Shown: positions 9,221-22,196, counted from the stretch's first letter. The stretch: DNA of 64,000 bases from Pseudomonas peradeniyensis (GCF_014268935.2 NZ_JABWRJ020000002.1:248001-312000); one strand, 5' to 3'. Notes: generated from the sequence alone by a model not told the origin. Numbers and translations: made by a program.

Positions 9221-10372
9221 TCAGGGTGCTTTCGGCACTTCGGGCAAAGGCTGGCCCTTGGGCCACAGCATCCAGATCTGCCCCTGCTGCTTCATGTTCC
9301 CCGCCAGCTCGCCGGCCTCGGGTCCGGTGCCCCAGAACAGGTCCGCGCGCACTTCGCCGGTGATGGCGCCACCGGTGTCCTGGGCGCCGACCGGGCGTAC
9401 CACCGGGCTGCCGTCCGGGCGGGTGGTGGACAGCCAGAGCAGGCTGCCCAGGGGGATCACCTTGCGGTCGATCGCCACGCTGTAACCCGCGGTCAGCGGC
9501 ACGTTGAGCGAGCCGCGCGGTCCCTCGTTGCTGTCCGGGCGGGTGCTGAAGAACACGTAGCTCGGGTTGCTGGCCAGCAGCTCGGGCACACGCTGCGGGT
9601 TGGCCTGGGCCCAGGCGTGGATGCTGCCCATGGTTACCTCTTCCTTCGGCAACTGCCCCTGCTCAACCAGCCAGCGGCCGATTGGGCGATACGGATGACC
9701 GTTCTGGTCGGCGTAGCCCAGGCGCAGCTGGCGGCCGTTCTCCAGCTGGATACGGCCCGAGCCCTGTATCTGCAGGAACTGCAGGTCCATCGGGTCGGTC
9801 AGCCAGGCCAGTACCGGCGCCTTGGCGCCGTCGCGGTTGATCACCTCGGCGGTGTCGTAGGGCTTGAGCACCCGCCCGTCGAGGCGTCCGCGCAGGCGCT
9901 TGCCCTTGAGCTCGGGGTACACGCTGGCCAGGTCGACCACGATCATGTCCTCGGGCACGCCATACACCGGGACATGCGCGCTGTCGGTGCGGGCCAGGCT
10001 GCCGGGGTAGACCGGCTCGTAATAGCCGGTGATCAGGCCGTTGGCGCTGTTCTGCGCCGAGCGCAGGCCATAGACCTGGAGATTCTGTTCGAGGAAGGTG
10101 CGCACCTGGGCGGCATTGGCCGTGGCCGAGCCCGCTGCTTCGCAGGTGGCGGCCCACACCGGGGCGCGCTTGAGCTTCTCGCAACCGCTGCGCCAGGCGT
10201 AGAAGCCGGCCAGCAGGTCGTCGTCGCTGACCTGGGGCAGGTCCTTGAAGGTGGCTGGCACGTAGGTGGCAATGGCGTGGGGTTCGGGCTTGGCGCTTTC
10301 GCCGCCGTTACAGCCGGCCAGGAGCGCCAGGGCGGGCAGTGCCCAGGCGAAATGGCGCAATGCAGATTTCAT
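9221..10372 (-). CDS. mltA: Membrane-bound lytic murein transglycosylase A
   Basis: MltA cleaves the beta-1,4 bond between MurNAc and GlcNAc, forming 1,6-anhydromuropeptides, from the inner face of the outer membrane. The 383-residue precursor has a lipoprotein signal with lipobox LLAGC (Cys21). The MltA domain shows LITGYYEPVYPGS and the conserved LQIQGSGRIQLENG. The C-terminal 3D domain ends with GAQDTGGAITGEVRADLFWG, which contains the catalytic-type aspartate (QDTGG). The length is close to the E. coli enzyme. AGGA precedes the ATG. Confidence 0.93.
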   Translation of the reverse strand: MKSALRHFAWALPALALLAGCNGGESAKPEPHAIATYVPATFKDLPQVSDDDLLAGFYAWRSGCEKLKRAPVWAATCEAAGSATANAAQVRTFLEQNLQVYGLRSAQNSANGLITGYYEPVYPGSLARTDSAHVPVYGVPEDMIVVDLASVYPELKGKRLRGRLDGRVLKPYDTAEVINRDGAKAPVLAWLTDPMDLQFLQIQGSGRIQLENGRQLRLGYADQNGHPYRPIGRWLVEQGQLPKEEVTMGSIHAWAQANPQRVPELLASNPSYVFFSTRPDSNEGPRGSLNVPLTAGYSVAIDRKVIPLGSLLWLSTTRPDGSPVVRPVGAQDTGGAITGEVRADLFWGTGPEAGELAGNMKQQGQIWMLWPKGQPLPEVPKAP

Positions 10373-10491
10373 GTCGTCGATCCTGTAGGGGGCGAAGCAT
10401 GAAGATTCACCCCTGTTTTCTGTGTGGCTATTGGTCTTTGCCTGCGGGGCGGCGATACTGGCCGCCCGTTTTCCTGGCCGAAGAGACCGTG

Positions 10492-10938
10492 ATGTTCAAG
10501 CGATTGACCGTAGTACTGCTCGCCGCCCTTGCCCTGAGTGCCTGTGACGGCGTTGATCCCAACTCGCCGCTGGGCCAGCGCAAGGCGATCTTCAAGCAGA
10601 TGCTCAAGACCAGCGAAGACATGGGCGGCATGCTGCGCGGGCGCCTGCCTTTCGACGGCGCGAAGTTCGCCGATGGCGCGGCGAAGCTGGACAGCCTGGC
10701 CCACGCGCCGTGGCAGCATTTCCCGCAGGTGCGCGATGCGGGCGACAGCAGCGCGCGGGCCGAGGTCTGGGAGCGTCAGGCGCGATTCCAGGACCTGGCC
10801 CGGCAACTGGAGGGCGTCACCGGCGAGCTGGTCGCGGTCACCCGTACCCAGCCACTGGACGCGGCCCAGGTGAAGGTGCCGATGGACAAGGTCGAGGCGG
10901 CGTGCAAGGCCTGTCATAGCGAGTTTCGCAATCACTGA
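10492..10938 (+). CDS. Cytochrome c'/c556-type lipoprotein
   Basis: A 148-residue protein with lipobox LALSACDG near the N-terminus. A single haem-binding CKACH lies close to the C-terminus, the position typical of class II (cytochrome c' and c556) four-helix haem proteins. Anchoring to a membrane is inferred from the Cys after the signal. I chose the ATG at 10492, which directly precedes the signal peptide. It diverges from mltA across 119 bases. The function (electron transfer or NO/stress sensing) is not known. Confidence 0.8.
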   Translation: MFKRLTVVLLAALALSACDGVDPNSPLGQRKAIFKQMLKTSEDMGGMLRGRLPFDGAKFADGAAKLDSLAHAPWQHFPQVRDAGDSSARAEVWERQARFQDLARQLEGVTGELVAVTRTQPLDAAQVKVPMDKVEAACKACHSEFRNH

Positions 10939-10965
10939 GCGAATGGGCTGTCTTGGGCGCCGGCT

Positions 10966-11054
10966 CGTGGGAGCGGGCTTGTCCCGCGATGGCGTCGGAT
11001 CGGCCAGTGACGTTGCCTGGGCTGACGTCATCGCGGGGCAAGCCCGCTCCCACG
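10966..11054. repeat. REP pair
   Basis: REP units at 10966-10991 (variant with GGGCTTGTCCCGCG) and 11029-11054 (canonical), inverted, between convergent genes. Confidence 0.85.
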
Positions 11055-11078
11055 GTTCGCACACATGAGGCCGTCAGG

Positions 11079-11474
11079 CTAGCGCTCGAGCTCGTCCACG
11101 GCCTCCTGCAGCTCCTTCTTCGCCTCGGCCAGCTTGTCCTTGCGCTTGTTGATCTTCTCCGCGTCGCCCTTCTTCATGGCCTTGTCCAGGTCCTTGGTGC
11201 GCTGGTTCACTTCGTGGCGGGCGTCGAGCACCTTCTGCTCGCGCTCCTTGCGCAGGCCGGCATCGGTGCAGTGTTCGGTGACTTCGCTCAAGGCCTTTTC
11301 CAGGCCCGCCTGCTGGTCGCTGTTGCCATGGGCGCGGGCTTGTTCGATCTGTTCGCTGATGGCCTGGCGCTTGGCCGCGCAACCGGTCAGGCCCGGCTGC
11401 TCTTCGGCGGCCAGCAGCGGGCTGGCGGCGAAGCCGAGCAGGGTGGACAGGGCGAGGGACGAAAGCAGTTTCAT
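11079..11474 (-). CDS. DUF1090 family periplasmic protein (YqjC-like)
   Basis: A 131-residue protein with a cleavable signal peptide ending SPLLAAEE. The mature part contains two spaced cysteines (TGCAAKRQAI and EHCTDAGLR) and a highly charged helix rich in Lys and Glu to the C-terminus (KGDAEKINKRKDKLAEAKKE), probably a coiled coil. This is the DUF1090/YqjC pattern; members have no assigned activity. The chosen ATG at 11474 begins the signal peptide. It lies downstream of ligB on the same strand, with a small GGGCAGCA/TGCTGCCC hairpin (11495-11520) between them. Confidence 0.8.
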   Translation of the reverse strand: MKLLSSLALSTLLGFAASPLLAAEEQPGLTGCAAKRQAISEQIEQARAHGNSDQQAGLEKALSEVTEHCTDAGLRKEREQKVLDARHEVNQRTKDLDKAMKKGDAEKINKRKDKLAEAKKELQEAVDELER

Positions 11475-11533
11475 CGGGGGCTCCATTCGGGGCTGGGCAG
11501 CAGAAAGCGAAATGCTGCCCTGATCCGCGCAAA

Positions 11534-14540
<3,007 letters not shown>

Positions 14541-14559
14541 CTCGATGGGTTCCTGAAAT

Positions 14560-15552
14560 TTACCGATGTTGTATGTCGCCAGTGGTCCGCTGGAAATGCC
14601 GGACCTGGATCTGGAAACCGTTACGCAAGCCCACGTAGAGGCTGTCCCCGGGGGCCAGCCCTGCCGCGTTGGCCCAACGGGCCAGGTCGTCCTGCTCGAA
14701 GCCAAGCCACAGGTCGCCGCAGGCTTCGCGCGCCCACCCCTGGTCATGGCTGCACAGCTCGGTGACCAGCAGGCTGCCGCCCGCCTTCACCCGTCTGGCC
14801 AGCAGGCGCAGGGCCTGGGCCGGATCACTGAAATGGTGCAGGACCATGTTCAGCACAACGCAGTCGGCTTCCACATCCGTTGCACCCAGTGCATCGGCCA
14901 ACTGCAGGTTTACGTTACTCAATTCGTTGCGCTCGCAGACCTGGCGGGCCAGCTCGAGCATGGTCGGGCTGTTGTCCATGGCCGTGACCTGCTCGAAACG
15001 CCTGGCCAGGTCGGGCAGGAAACCGCCGTCGCCGGGGCCGACCTCCAGGGCGCTGGCACCGGCCTCGAAGCTCAGCTTGTCGAGCAGCGCCAGCAGGCTT
15101 TCGCGGTACTGTGGCAGGCCGGCGATCAGGTCCTGCTGGGCGCGGAACTTCTCTTCCACGCGCAGGAAGAAATCCTGGCTGGTGGCGGCGCGACGCTGCT
15201 GGACCTGGGCGATTCGGGCCTGTACTTCTTGAGGTAGGGCGAGGTCGTCGACCTCCTCGAGCAGCGCCGAATGCAGGCGACCGCCCAGGCGCTGGCTGTC
15301 GGGCAGGGCGCGGCGGTAGAAGATCGCGTTGCCTTCGCGGCGGGTCGCCACCAGCTCGGCCTGGGCCAGCACCTTCAGGTGATGGCTCATGCCCGACTGG
15401 CCGATGTCGAAGATCTGCGCCAGTTCCAGCACGCCGAACGAATCGTTGGCCAATGCGCGCAGCACGTTCAGGCGCAGGGGGTCGCCGCCGGCCTTGCACA
15501 GGGCGGCCAGCTCATCGCTGCGTTGTGGGGTGATGGGCGCATTGAGGTTCAT
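14560..15552 (-). CDS. ArsR-family regulator fused to a SAM-dependent methyltransferase
   Basis: A 330-residue two-domain protein. Residues 10-100 form an ArsR winged helix ([14 protein letters not shown]; recognition helix region [17 protein letters not shown]). Residues 150-320 are a class I methyltransferase with SAM motif [16 protein letters not shown] and the acidic AMDNSPTML strand end. The metal-binding CxC of ArsR metal sensors is absent from the expected helix. It lies 19 bases upstream of metK. ArsR regulators of the SAM cycle, such as SahR, sense SAH or SAM, so the methyltransferase-type domain may be a SAM/SAH sensor rather than an enzyme. Autoregulation through the palindrome 40 bases upstream is inferred. 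Confidence 0.85.
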   Translation of the reverse strand: MNLNAPITPQRSDELAALCKAGGDPLRLNVLRALANDSFGVLELAQIFDIGQSGMSHHLKVLAQAELVATRREGNAIFYRRALPDSQRLGGRLHSALLEEVDDLALPQEVQARIAQVQQRRAATSQDFFLRVEEKFRAQQDLIAGLPQYRESLLALLDKLSFEAGASALEVGPGDGGFLPDLARRFEQVTAMDNSPTMLELARQVCERNELSNVNLQLADALGATDVEADCVVLNMVLHHFSDPAQALRLLARRVKAGGSLLVTELCSHDQGWAREACGDLWLGFEQDDLARWANAAGLAPGDSLYVGLRNGFQIQVRHFQRTTGDIQHR

Positions 15553-15591
15553 GGGGCGGGAGTCTAGACAGGGGATGCTGTCGTCGCAATA

Positions 15592-15617
15592 GCAATATCA
15601 AAAAGTTTTGATATTGC
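15592..15617. promoter_or_regulatory. 26-bp palindromic operator of the metK operon
   Basis: Perfect 12-bp arms (GCAATATCAAAA and TTTTGATATTGC) around the two central bases AG. The element ends 40 bases upstream of the ArsR-methyltransferase start codon, where an autoregulatory operator would lie. The long, AT-rich perfect dyad stands out in GC-rich surroundings. Confidence 0.8.
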
Positions 15618-15642
15618 CTGACCGATGGCCTCGTGGGGCTGA

Positions 15643-15731
15643 TCGTGGGAGCGGGCTTGCCCCGCGATAGCGCTCGCCCTGGTATTTCCTGCGTCCAATC
15701 TGACGCAATCGCGGGGCAAGCCCGCCCCCAC
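15643..15731. repeat. REP pair upstream of tktA
   Basis: REP units at 15643-15670 and 15707-15731, inverted. They fill most of the 326-base space between the regulator and tktA, which holds no gene besides the operator to their left. A weak GCGAAAA/TTTTCGC dyad lies at 15820-15843, before tktA. Confidence 0.85.
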
Positions 15732-15878
15732 TACCCCGCTTTTCTACTCTTTTCCCAGCCAATCACAGGAAAAAAGCCCGACTGCGACCATACGTCATTG
15801 CCCCCGGCCCCCCCTGTGGGCGAAAATGGCCGCCTTTTTTCGCTTCACCACCTATTTCAAGCCCCAGGAGACTCAGCG

Positions 15879-17876
15879 ATGCCCAGCCGTCGTGAACGTG
15901 CCAACGCCATTCGTGCCCTCAGCATGGATGCCGTGCAAAAGGCCAACAGCGGCCACCCAGGTGCCCCCATGGGTATGGCGGATATCGCCGAAGTGCTTTG
16001 GCGCGACTATCTGAAGCACAACCCGAGCAACCCAAGCTTCGCCGACCGCGACCGTTTCGTGCTGTCCAACGGCCACGGCTCGATGCTGATCTACTCGCTG
16101 CTGCACCTGACCGGCTACGACGTCACCATCGACGACCTCAAGGCCTTCCGCCAGCTGCACAGCCGCACCCCGGGCCACCCGGAGTTCGGTTACACCCCGG
16201 GCGTCGAGACTACCACCGGCCCGCTGGGCCAAGGCCTGGCCAACGCCGTGGGCTTCGCCCTGGCGGAAAAAGTGCTGGGTGCCCAGTTCAACCGTGAAGG
16301 CCACAACATCGTCGACCACAACACCTACGTGTTCCTCGGCGACGGCTGCATGATGGAAGGCATCTCCCATGAAGTCGCCTCGCTGGCCGGCACCCTGGGC
16401 CTGAACAAGCTGGTTGCCTTCTACGACGACAATGGCATCTCCATCGACGGCGAAGTCCACGGCTGGTTCACCGACAACACTCCGGCGCGCTTCGAGGCCT
16501 ACAACTGGCTGGTAATCCGCAACGTCAACGGCCACGACGCCGACGAGATCAAGACCGCCATCGAGACCGCGCGCAAGAGCGACCGTCCGACCCTGATCTG
16601 CTGCAAGACCATCATCGGCTTCGGCTCGCCGAACAAGCAGGGCAAGGAAGACTGCCACGGTGCACCGCTGGGCAACGACGAAATCGCCCTGGCCCGCAAG
16701 GAACTGAACTGGAACCACGGCCCGTTCGAAATCCCGGCCGACATCAAGGCCGAGTGGGATGCCAAGGAAGCTGGCGCCAAGGTCGAAGCCGAGTGGAACC
16801 AGCGCTTCGACGCCTATGCCGTTGCCTTCCCGGAGCTGGCCAGCGAGCTCAAGCGCCGTCTGAGCGGTGAGCTGCCGGCTGATTTCTCGGAGAAAGCCGC
16901 TGCCTACATCGCGGAAGTTGCCGCCAAGGGCGAAACCATCGCCAGCCGCAAGGCCAGCCAGAATGCGCTTAACGCCTTCGGTCCGCTGCTGCCAGAGTTC
17001 CTTGGCGGCTCCGCCGACCTCGCCGGCTCCAACCTGACCCTGTGGAAAGGCTGCAAGGGCGTCGAAGCCAACGATGCCAGCGGCAACTACGTGTTCTACG
17101 GCGTGCGCGAGTTCGGCATGACCGCCATCATGAACGGCGTCGCCCTGCACGGCGGCCTGGTGCCTTACGGTGCCACTTTCCTGATGTTCATGGAATACGC
17201 CCGCAACGCCGTGCGCATGTCGGCGCTGATGAAGCAGCGCGTGATCCACGTCTACACCCACGACTCCATCGGCCTGGGCGAAGACGGCCCGACCCACCAG
17301 CCAATCGAGCAGCTGACCAGCCTGCGCAGCACGCCGAACCTGGATACCTGGCGTCCGGCCGACGCGGTGGAATCCGCCGTGTCCTGGAAAGCCGCCCTGG
17401 AGCGCAAGGACGGCCCGTCGGCGCTGATCTTCTCGCGCCAGAACCTGCAGCACCAGACCCGCGACGCCCAGCAGATCGCCGATATCGCCCGTGGCGGTTA
17501 CGTGCTCAAGGACTGCGCCGGCGAGCCTGAGCTGATCCTGATCGCCACTGGCTCCGAAGTGGGCCTGGCCGTTCAAGCCTTCGACAAGCTGACCGCCGAA
17601 GGCCGCAAGGTCCGCGTCGTTTCGATGCCTAGCACCAGCGTGTTCGACGCCCAGGACGCAGCCTACAAACAGTCGGTACTGCCGCTGGAAGTTGGCGCGC
17701 GTATCGCCATCGAAGCCGCTCACGCCGACTTCTGGTACAAGTACGTCGGCCTCGAAGGCCGCGTGATCGGCATGACCACCTACGGCGAGTCGGCCCCGGC
17801 CAGCGCGCTGTTCGAGGAGTTCGGCTTCACCCTGGACAACATCCTGGGCACCGCCGAAGAGCTGCTGGAAGACTGA
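15879..17876 (+). CDS. tktA: Transketolase
   Basis: Transketolase moves two-carbon ketol units between sugar phosphates in the non-oxidative pentose phosphate pathway, using thiamine diphosphate and Mg2+. The 665-residue protein starts [20 protein letters not shown], with [19 protein letters not shown] next. The thiamine-binding [12 protein letters not shown] motif, the [15 protein letters not shown] pyrimidine-domain block and the C-terminal domain ([13 protein letters not shown]) are all present. AGGAG precedes the ATG by 9 bases. The epd, pgk and fba genes follow on the same strand, a Pseudomonas central-carbon cluster. Erythrose-4-phosphate made here is the substrate of Epd. Confidence 0.97.
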   Translation: MPSRRERANAIRALSMDAVQKANSGHPGAPMGMADIAEVLWRDYLKHNPSNPSFADRDRFVLSNGHGSMLIYSLLHLTGYDVTIDDLKAFRQLHSRTPGHPEFGYTPGVETTTGPLGQGLANAVGFALAEKVLGAQFNREGHNIVDHNTYVFLGDGCMMEGISHEVASLAGTLGLNKLVAFYDDNGISIDGEVHGWFTDNTPARFEAYNWLVIRNVNGHDADEIKTAIETARKSDRPTLICCKTIIGFGSPNKQGKEDCHGAPLGNDEIALARKELNWNHGPFEIPADIKAEWDAKEAGAKVEAEWNQRFDAYAVAFPELASELKRRLSGELPADFSEKAAAYIAEVAAKGETIASRKASQNALNAFGPLLPEFLGGSADLAGSNLTLWKGCKGVEANDASGNYVFYGVREFGMTAIMNGVALHGGLVPYGATFLMFMEYARNAVRMSALMKQRVIHVYTHDSIGLGEDGPTHQPIEQLTSLRSTPNLDTWRPADAVESAVSWKAALERKDGPSALIFSRQNLQHQTRDAQQIADIARGGYVLKDCAGEPELILIATGSEVGLAVQAFDKLTAEGRKVRVVSMPSTSVFDAQDAAYKQSVLPLEVGARIAIEAAHADFWYKYVGLEGRVIGMTTYGESAPASALFEEFGFTLDNILGTAEELLED

Positions 17877-17905
17877 TGCACCTGGGAGGCCCTGTGCCTC
17901 CCGTC

Positions 17906-17975
17906 TGATCGCGGGGCAAGCCCGCTCCCACAGGGTCTTTGCAGTCCCCTGTGGGAGCGGGCTTGCCCCGCGATG
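17906..17975. repeat. REP pair between tktA and epd
   Basis: Canonical REP units at 17906-17933 and 17949-17975, inverted, beginning about 30 bases after the tktA stop and ending 33 bases before the epd start. Confidence 0.9.
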
Positions 17976-18007
17976 GTCGTTCAACGCACTTGTCCCGTGA
18001 GTATCGA

Positions 18008-19069
18008 ATGCCCCACCCGCGTCCCTACAAAGTTGCACTCAACGGTTACGGCCGCATCGGCCGCTGTGTCCTGCGCGCACTGTTCGAGCGGGGGGCGAAG
18101 GCCGGTTTCGAGATCGTCGCGCTGAACGACCTGGCCGACCAGGCCAGCCTGGAATACCTGACGCGTTTCGACTCCACCCACGGGCGCTTCCCCGGCGAGG
18201 TGAAGGTCGACGGCGACTGTCTGCATATCAATGGCGACTGCGTGAAAGTGCTGCGCAGCGCCACCCCGGAAGGCATCGACTGGGCCGCCCTGGACATCGA
18301 CCTGGTACTGGAATGCTCCGGTGCCTACCACACCCGGGCCGATGGCCAGCGCTTCCTCGATGCCGGCGCGCCGCGGGTGCTGTTTTCCCAGCCCATGGCC
18401 AGCGAGGCGGACATCGACGCCACGGTGGTCTACGGCGTCAACCAGGATTGCCTGACCGGCAGCGAGCTGCTGGTGTCCAACGCCTCCTGCACCACCAACT
18501 GTGGCGTGCCGCTGCTGCGCGTGCTGGACCAGGCTTTTGGCATCGAGTACGTGCAGATCACCACCATCCACTCGGCGATGAACGACCAGCCGGTGATCGA
18601 CGCCTACCACCACGAAGACCTGCGCCGCACCCGTTCGGCGTTCCAGTCGGTGATTCCGGTGTCCACGGGCCTGGCCCGGGGTATCGAACGCCTGCTGCCG
18701 GAACTTGCCGGGCGAATCCAGGCCAAAGCGGTACGCGTGCCGACCGTCAACGTCTCGTGCCTGGACATCACCCTGCAGACTTCCCGCGATACCAGCACCG
18801 AGGAAGTCAACCGGGTGCTGCGCGAGGCCGCCCTGGACGGCCCGCTGAAAGGCTTGCTGGCTTACACCGAGCTGCCCCACGCCAGCTGTGATTTCAACCA
18901 TGACCCGCATTCGGCCATCGTCGATGCCAGCCAGACCCGCGTCTCAGGCCCCCGCCTGGTGAACCTGCTGGCCTGGTTCGACAACGAATGGGGGTTTGCC
19001 AACCGTATGCTCGACGTTGCCGAACACTATCTGCACGTCGTACACCCAACCCGCAGCAAACAGCCCTGA
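18008..19069 (+). CDS. epd: Erythrose-4-phosphate dehydrogenase (GAPDH family)
   Basis: A 353-residue NAD-dependent dehydrogenase. It oxidises erythrose-4-phosphate to 4-phosphoerythronate for pyridoxal phosphate synthesis; glyceraldehyde-3-phosphate activity is possible. NGYGRIGRCVLRAL is the Rossmann motif. SNASCTTNCGVPLL carries catalytic Cys161, and TTIHSAMNDQPVIDAYH fits the Epd subgroup rather than glycolytic GAPDH (which has HxxTxxQ). WFDNEWGFANRMLD closes the fold. The start at 18008 gives the normal N-terminus but has no strong ribosome-binding site (GTGAG only). It sits 13 bases before pgk, so the two are probably co-transcribed. Confidence 0.93.
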   Translation: MPHPRPYKVALNGYGRIGRCVLRALFERGAKAGFEIVALNDLADQASLEYLTRFDSTHGRFPGEVKVDGDCLHINGDCVKVLRSATPEGIDWAALDIDLVLECSGAYHTRADGQRFLDAGAPRVLFSQPMASEADIDATVVYGVNQDCLTGSELLVSNASCTTNCGVPLLRVLDQAFGIEYVQITTIHSAMNDQPVIDAYHHEDLRRTRSAFQSVIPVSTGLARGIERLLPELAGRIQAKAVRVPTVNVSCLDITLQTSRDTSTEEVNRVLREAALDGPLKGLLAYTELPHASCDFNHDPHSAIVDASQTRVSGPRLVNLLAWFDNEWGFANRMLDVAEHYLHVVHPTRSKQP

Positions 19070-19081
19070 AGGACTGCATTC

Positions 19082-20245
19082 ATGACCGTGTTGAAGATGA
19101 CCGACCTCGACCTGCAAGGTAAGCGCGTACTGATCCGCGAAGACCTCAACGTCCCTGTGAAGGACGGTGTGGTGGCCAGCGACGCGCGTATCCTGGCAGC
19201 GCTGCCGACCATCAAGCTGGCCCTGGAGAAGGGCGCGGCGGTGATGGTCTGCTCGCACCTGGGCCGCCCGACCGAAGGCGAGTTCTCTGCCGAGAACAGC
19301 CTCAAGCCGGTTGCCGCCTACCTGAGCAAGGCCCTGGGCCGCGACGTGCCGCTGGTCGCCGATTACCTCGACGGCGTTCAGGTTCAGGCCGGTGACCTGG
19401 TGCTGTTCGAAAACGTGCGCTTCAACAAGGGCGAGAAGAAGAACGCCGACGAGTTGGCGCAGAAGTACGCCGCCCTGTGCGACGTGTTCGTCATGGACGC
19501 CTTCGGTACCGCCCACCGCGCCGAAGGCTCCACCCATGGCGTCGCCAAGTTCGCCAAGGTCGCCGCCGCTGGTCCGCTGCTGGCAGCCGAGCTGGATGCC
19601 CTGGGCAAGGCCCTGAAGGCCCCGGCCAAACCGATGGCCGCCATCGTTGCCGGCTCCAAGGTCTCCACCAAGCTGGACGTGCTGAACAGCCTGAGCGCGG
19701 TCTGCGACCAGCTGATCGTCGGTGGCGGCATTGCCAACACCTTCCTTGCCGCCGCCGGTCATCCGGTCGGCAAGTCGCTGTACGAACCTGACCTGGTCGA
19801 GACCGCCAAGGCCATCGCCGCCAAGGTCAGCGTGCCGCTGCCGGTGGACGTGGTGGTCGCCAAGGAATTCGCCGAGAGCGCCGAAGCCACCGTCAAGGCG
19901 ATCGCCGACGTGGCCGCCGACGACATGATCCTGGACATCGGTCCAAAGACCGCCGAGCAGTTCGCCGGGTTGCTGAAGACCTCGAAGACTATCCTGTGGA
20001 ACGGTCCGGTCGGTGTGTTCGAGTTCGACCAGTTCGGCAACGGCACCAAGGTCCTGGCCAAGGCCATCGCCGACAGCGCCGCGTTCTCCATTGCCGGTGG
20101 CGGCGACACCCTGGCGGCCATCGACAAGTATGGCGTGGGTGCCGATATCTCCTACATTTCTACCGGTGGCGGCGCGTTCCTCGAGTTCGTCGAGGGCAAG
20201 GTCCTGCCTGCCGTGGCAATCCTGGAAGAGCGGGCCAAGGCCTGA
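19082..20245 (+). CDS. pgk: Phosphoglycerate kinase
   Basis: Pgk transfers phosphate between 1,3-bisphosphoglycerate and ADP in glycolysis/gluconeogenesis. The 387-residue protein has [16 protein letters not shown] and [10 protein letters not shown], the substrate-binding N-domain, [17 protein letters not shown], and the C-domain nucleotide site [16 protein letters not shown] with the terminal [10 protein letters not shown]. All family landmarks are present at normal length. It lies 13 bases after epd and 32 bases before a small lipoprotein gene. Confidence 0.97.
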   Translation: MTVLKMTDLDLQGKRVLIREDLNVPVKDGVVASDARILAALPTIKLALEKGAAVMVCSHLGRPTEGEFSAENSLKPVAAYLSKALGRDVPLVADYLDGVQVQAGDLVLFENVRFNKGEKKNADELAQKYAALCDVFVMDAFGTAHRAEGSTHGVAKFAKVAAAGPLLAAELDALGKALKAPAKPMAAIVAGSKVSTKLDVLNSLSAVCDQLIVGGGIANTFLAAAGHPVGKSLYEPDLVETAKAIAAKVSVPLPVDVVVAKEFAESAEATVKAIADVAADDMILDIGPKTAEQFAGLLKTSKTILWNGPVGVFEFDQFGNGTKVLAKAIADSAAFSIAGGGDTLAAIDKYGVGADISYISTGGGAFLEFVEGKVLPAVAILEERAKA

Positions 20246-20277
20246 GCGTGAAGGCGCCTGGCAAAGGGAGCGACCTG

Positions 20278-20496
20278 ATGGTCAAGCAATTGCCTGTGAT
20301 GATCGTGGCCTTGTTGCTGGGCGCCTGTTCCAGCAACAAGGGCAGCGAGGCCGATCCGGCGCAGCCGCCCAAGGGCGGTTGCTACCAGTCCCAGTGGCAG
20401 GCGGAGACGGCACCGGTGATCAACAAGCGCCTGGGCCCGGACGGCCTGGAAAAGTACGACGACGAACACCAGCGCAAGGCCCCGGGTTGCCCTTGA
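20278..20496 (+). CDS. Small lipoprotein of unknown function
   Basis: A 72-residue protein with a lipoprotein signal (lipobox LLLGAC, Cys17). The short polar mature part ends KAPGCP and has further cysteines (GGCYQSQW and the terminal GCP). GGGAG lies 8 bases before the ATG. It is 32 bases after pgk and likely in the same transcript. I do not recognise the family. The position inside the pgk-fba cluster is conserved in my knowledge of P. putida, but the role is unknown. Confidence 0.7.
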   Translation: MVKQLPVMIVALLLGACSSNKGSEADPAQPPKGGCYQSQWQAETAPVINKRLGPDGLEKYDDEHQRKAPGCP

Positions 20497-20554
20497 TCGG
20501 GTGGCTGGCAACCTGCGCCGGATTTCGTGGTCTTGGACATTGGGGCTGTCGTTG

Positions 20555-20623
20555 CGGCCTCATCGCGGGGCAAGCCCGCTCCCACGCACTCATCGTGGGA
20601 GCGGGCTTGCCCCGCGATGAGGC
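20555..20623. repeat. REP pair between two small lipoprotein genes
   Basis: Two canonical REP units (20557-20586 and 20593-20620) with matching flanks GGCCTC/GAGGCC, forming one long inverted repeat. Confidence 0.9.
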
Positions 20624-20654
20624 CGGTACAGCATTCCCGTAACGAGGATGTTTG

Positions 20655-20984
20655 ATGAAAGCGCTTCTGGCCGCATTGGCCCTGGCGACCCTGGCAGGCT
20701 GCTCGCTGTTGCAGCCGGCCCAACCCGCCCCGGCGGACAACTGGACCCGCTGGGTCTGCGACAGCCAGGCCGAAGTGCTGTGGCGTTTCGCCGACGCGCA
20801 GCAGGACGCGGTCGATGTCCGCCTTGGCGGCGGCGACCAGGTCCATCGGCTCAAGGCCGAGCCGGGTGCCTCCGGCGCGCTGTACAGCGATGGCATGCTG
20901 GCCTTCCACACCAAAGGTGAAGAAGGCCTGGTGTACTGGGTGGCGACCAACGATCTGATTGGGCGGGGCTGCAAGGCACCGTGA
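20655..20984 (+). CDS. MliC-like lysozyme inhibitor lipoprotein
   Basis: A 109-residue lipoprotein precursor (lipobox TLAGC, Cys16). The mature part has the MliC/PliC pattern: TRWVCDSQAEVLWRF at the start, then the signature SGALYSDGMLAFHTKGEEG, and a final Cys (GRGCKAP) able to pair with the first one. MliC proteins block host or environmental c-type lysozyme in the periplasm, using the conserved Ser-Gly..Tyr loop. GAGG lies before the ATG at 20655; a TTG at 20652 is also in frame. It stands alone between the REP pair and fba. Confidence 0.75.
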   Translation: MKALLAALALATLAGCSLLQPAQPAPADNWTRWVCDSQAEVLWRFADAQQDAVDVRLGGGDQVHRLKAEPGASGALYSDGMLAFHTKGEEGLVYWVATNDLIGRGCKAP

Positions 20985-21084
20985 CTGGCCGGGCCGCGTA
21001 GATGGCCCACACTACTTGAACAGCAACCGCCCCTGCGGCAGGCTTGCATGAAACAAACGACGCTTGTCGGGAGAGAGATACACA

Positions 21085-22149
21085 ATGGCACTCATTAGCA
21101 TGCGCCAGATGCTGGACCACGCCGCCGAGTTCGGTTACGGCGTACCAGCTTTCAACGTCAACAACCTCGAGCAGATGCGCGCCATCATGGAAGCGGCCGA
21201 CAAGACCGACTCTCCGGTCATCGTCCAGGCCTCCGCCGGTGCCCGCAAATACGCCGGTGCTCCCTTCCTGCGCCACCTGATCCTGGCGGCCATCGAAGAG
21301 TTCCCGCACATCCCGGTGTGCATGCACCAGGACCACGGCACCAGCCCTGACGTTTGCCAGCGCTCGATCCAGCTGGGCTTCAGCTCGGTGATGATGGACG
21401 GCTCGCTGGGTGAAGACGGCAAGACCCCGACCGAGTACGAGTACAACGTCCGCGTCACCCAGCAGACCGTTGCCATGGCCCACGCCTGCGGCGTTTCGGT
21501 GGAAGGCGAGCTGGGTTGCCTGGGTTCGCTGGAAACCGGCATGGCCGGTGAAGAAGACGGCATCGGCGCCGAAGGCGTGCTGGACCACAGCCAGATGCTG
21601 ACCGACCCGGAAGAAGCCGCCGACTTCGTCAAGAAGACCCAGGTGGACGCCCTGGCCATCGCCATCGGCACCAGCCACGGCGCCTACAAGTTCACCAAGC
21701 CGCCTACCGGTGACGTGTTGGCGATCGACCGTATCAAGGAAATCCACAAGCGCATCCCCAACACCCACCTGGTGATGCACGGTTCGTCCTCGGTGCCGCA
21801 AGAGTGGCTGGCGATCATCAACCAGTACGGTGGCGACATCAAAGAGACCTACGGCGTGCCGGTCGAAGAGATCGTCGAAGGCATCAAGTACGGCGTGCGC
21901 AAGGTCAACATCGACACCGACCTGCGCCTGGCCTCCACCGGTGCCATGCGCCGCCTGATGGCGCAGAACCCGAGCGAGTTCGACCCACGCAAGTTCTTCG
22001 GTGAAACCGTCAAGGCCATGCGCGACGTGTGCATCGCCCGCTACGAAGCCTTCGGTACCGCTGGCAATGCCTCGAAGATCAAGCCGATCTCCCTGGAAGG
22101 CATGTTCCAGCGTTACGCCAAGGGTGAACTGGCCGCCAAGATCAACTGA
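21085..22149 (+). CDS. fba: Fructose-bisphosphate aldolase, class II
   Basis: A zinc-dependent aldolase joining or splitting fructose-1,6-bisphosphate and two triose phosphates. The 354-residue protein starts [19 protein letters not shown]. Zinc-binding [15 protein letters not shown], the [15 protein letters not shown] block and the phosphate-binding [12 protein letters not shown] and [11 protein letters not shown] segments are present. It matches the class IIB-like Calvin-cycle subtype in length. GGGAGAGA lies upstream of the ATG at 21085. A strong terminator follows, ending the tktA-fba cluster. Confidence 0.97.
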   Translation: MALISMRQMLDHAAEFGYGVPAFNVNNLEQMRAIMEAADKTDSPVIVQASAGARKYAGAPFLRHLILAAIEEFPHIPVCMHQDHGTSPDVCQRSIQLGFSSVMMDGSLGEDGKTPTEYEYNVRVTQQTVAMAHACGVSVEGELGCLGSLETGMAGEEDGIGAEGVLDHSQMLTDPEEAADFVKKTQVDALAIAIGTSHGAYKFTKPPTGDVLAIDRIKEIHKRIPNTHLVMHGSSSVPQEWLAIINQYGGDIKETYGVPVEEIVEGIKYGVRKVNIDTDLRLASTGAMRRLMAQNPSEFDPRKFFGETVKAMRDVCIARYEAFGTAGNASKIKPISLEGMFQRYAKGELAAKIN

Positions 22150-22167
22150 TCCGGCGCCGTTCAACGA

Positions 22168-22196
22168 AGAAGCCCGCAGCGATGCGGGCTTTTTTG
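22168..22196 (+). terminator. Rho-independent terminator of fba
   Basis: AAGCCCGCA pairs with TGCGGGCTT around a GCGA loop, followed by TTTT, about 20 bases past the fba stop codon. Confidence 0.93.

Noticed and set aside
15820..15843. GCGAAAA/TTTTCGC dyad as a second operator before tktA
   Set aside because: Short arms with an uneven T-run, no known regulator site, and easily expected by chance. It is mentioned only in the REP entry.
15873..18038. 721-codon open frame on the minus strand opposite tktA
   Set aside because: Antisense shadow of transketolase with the same biased composition. It runs through a REP pair and has no recognisable motif.
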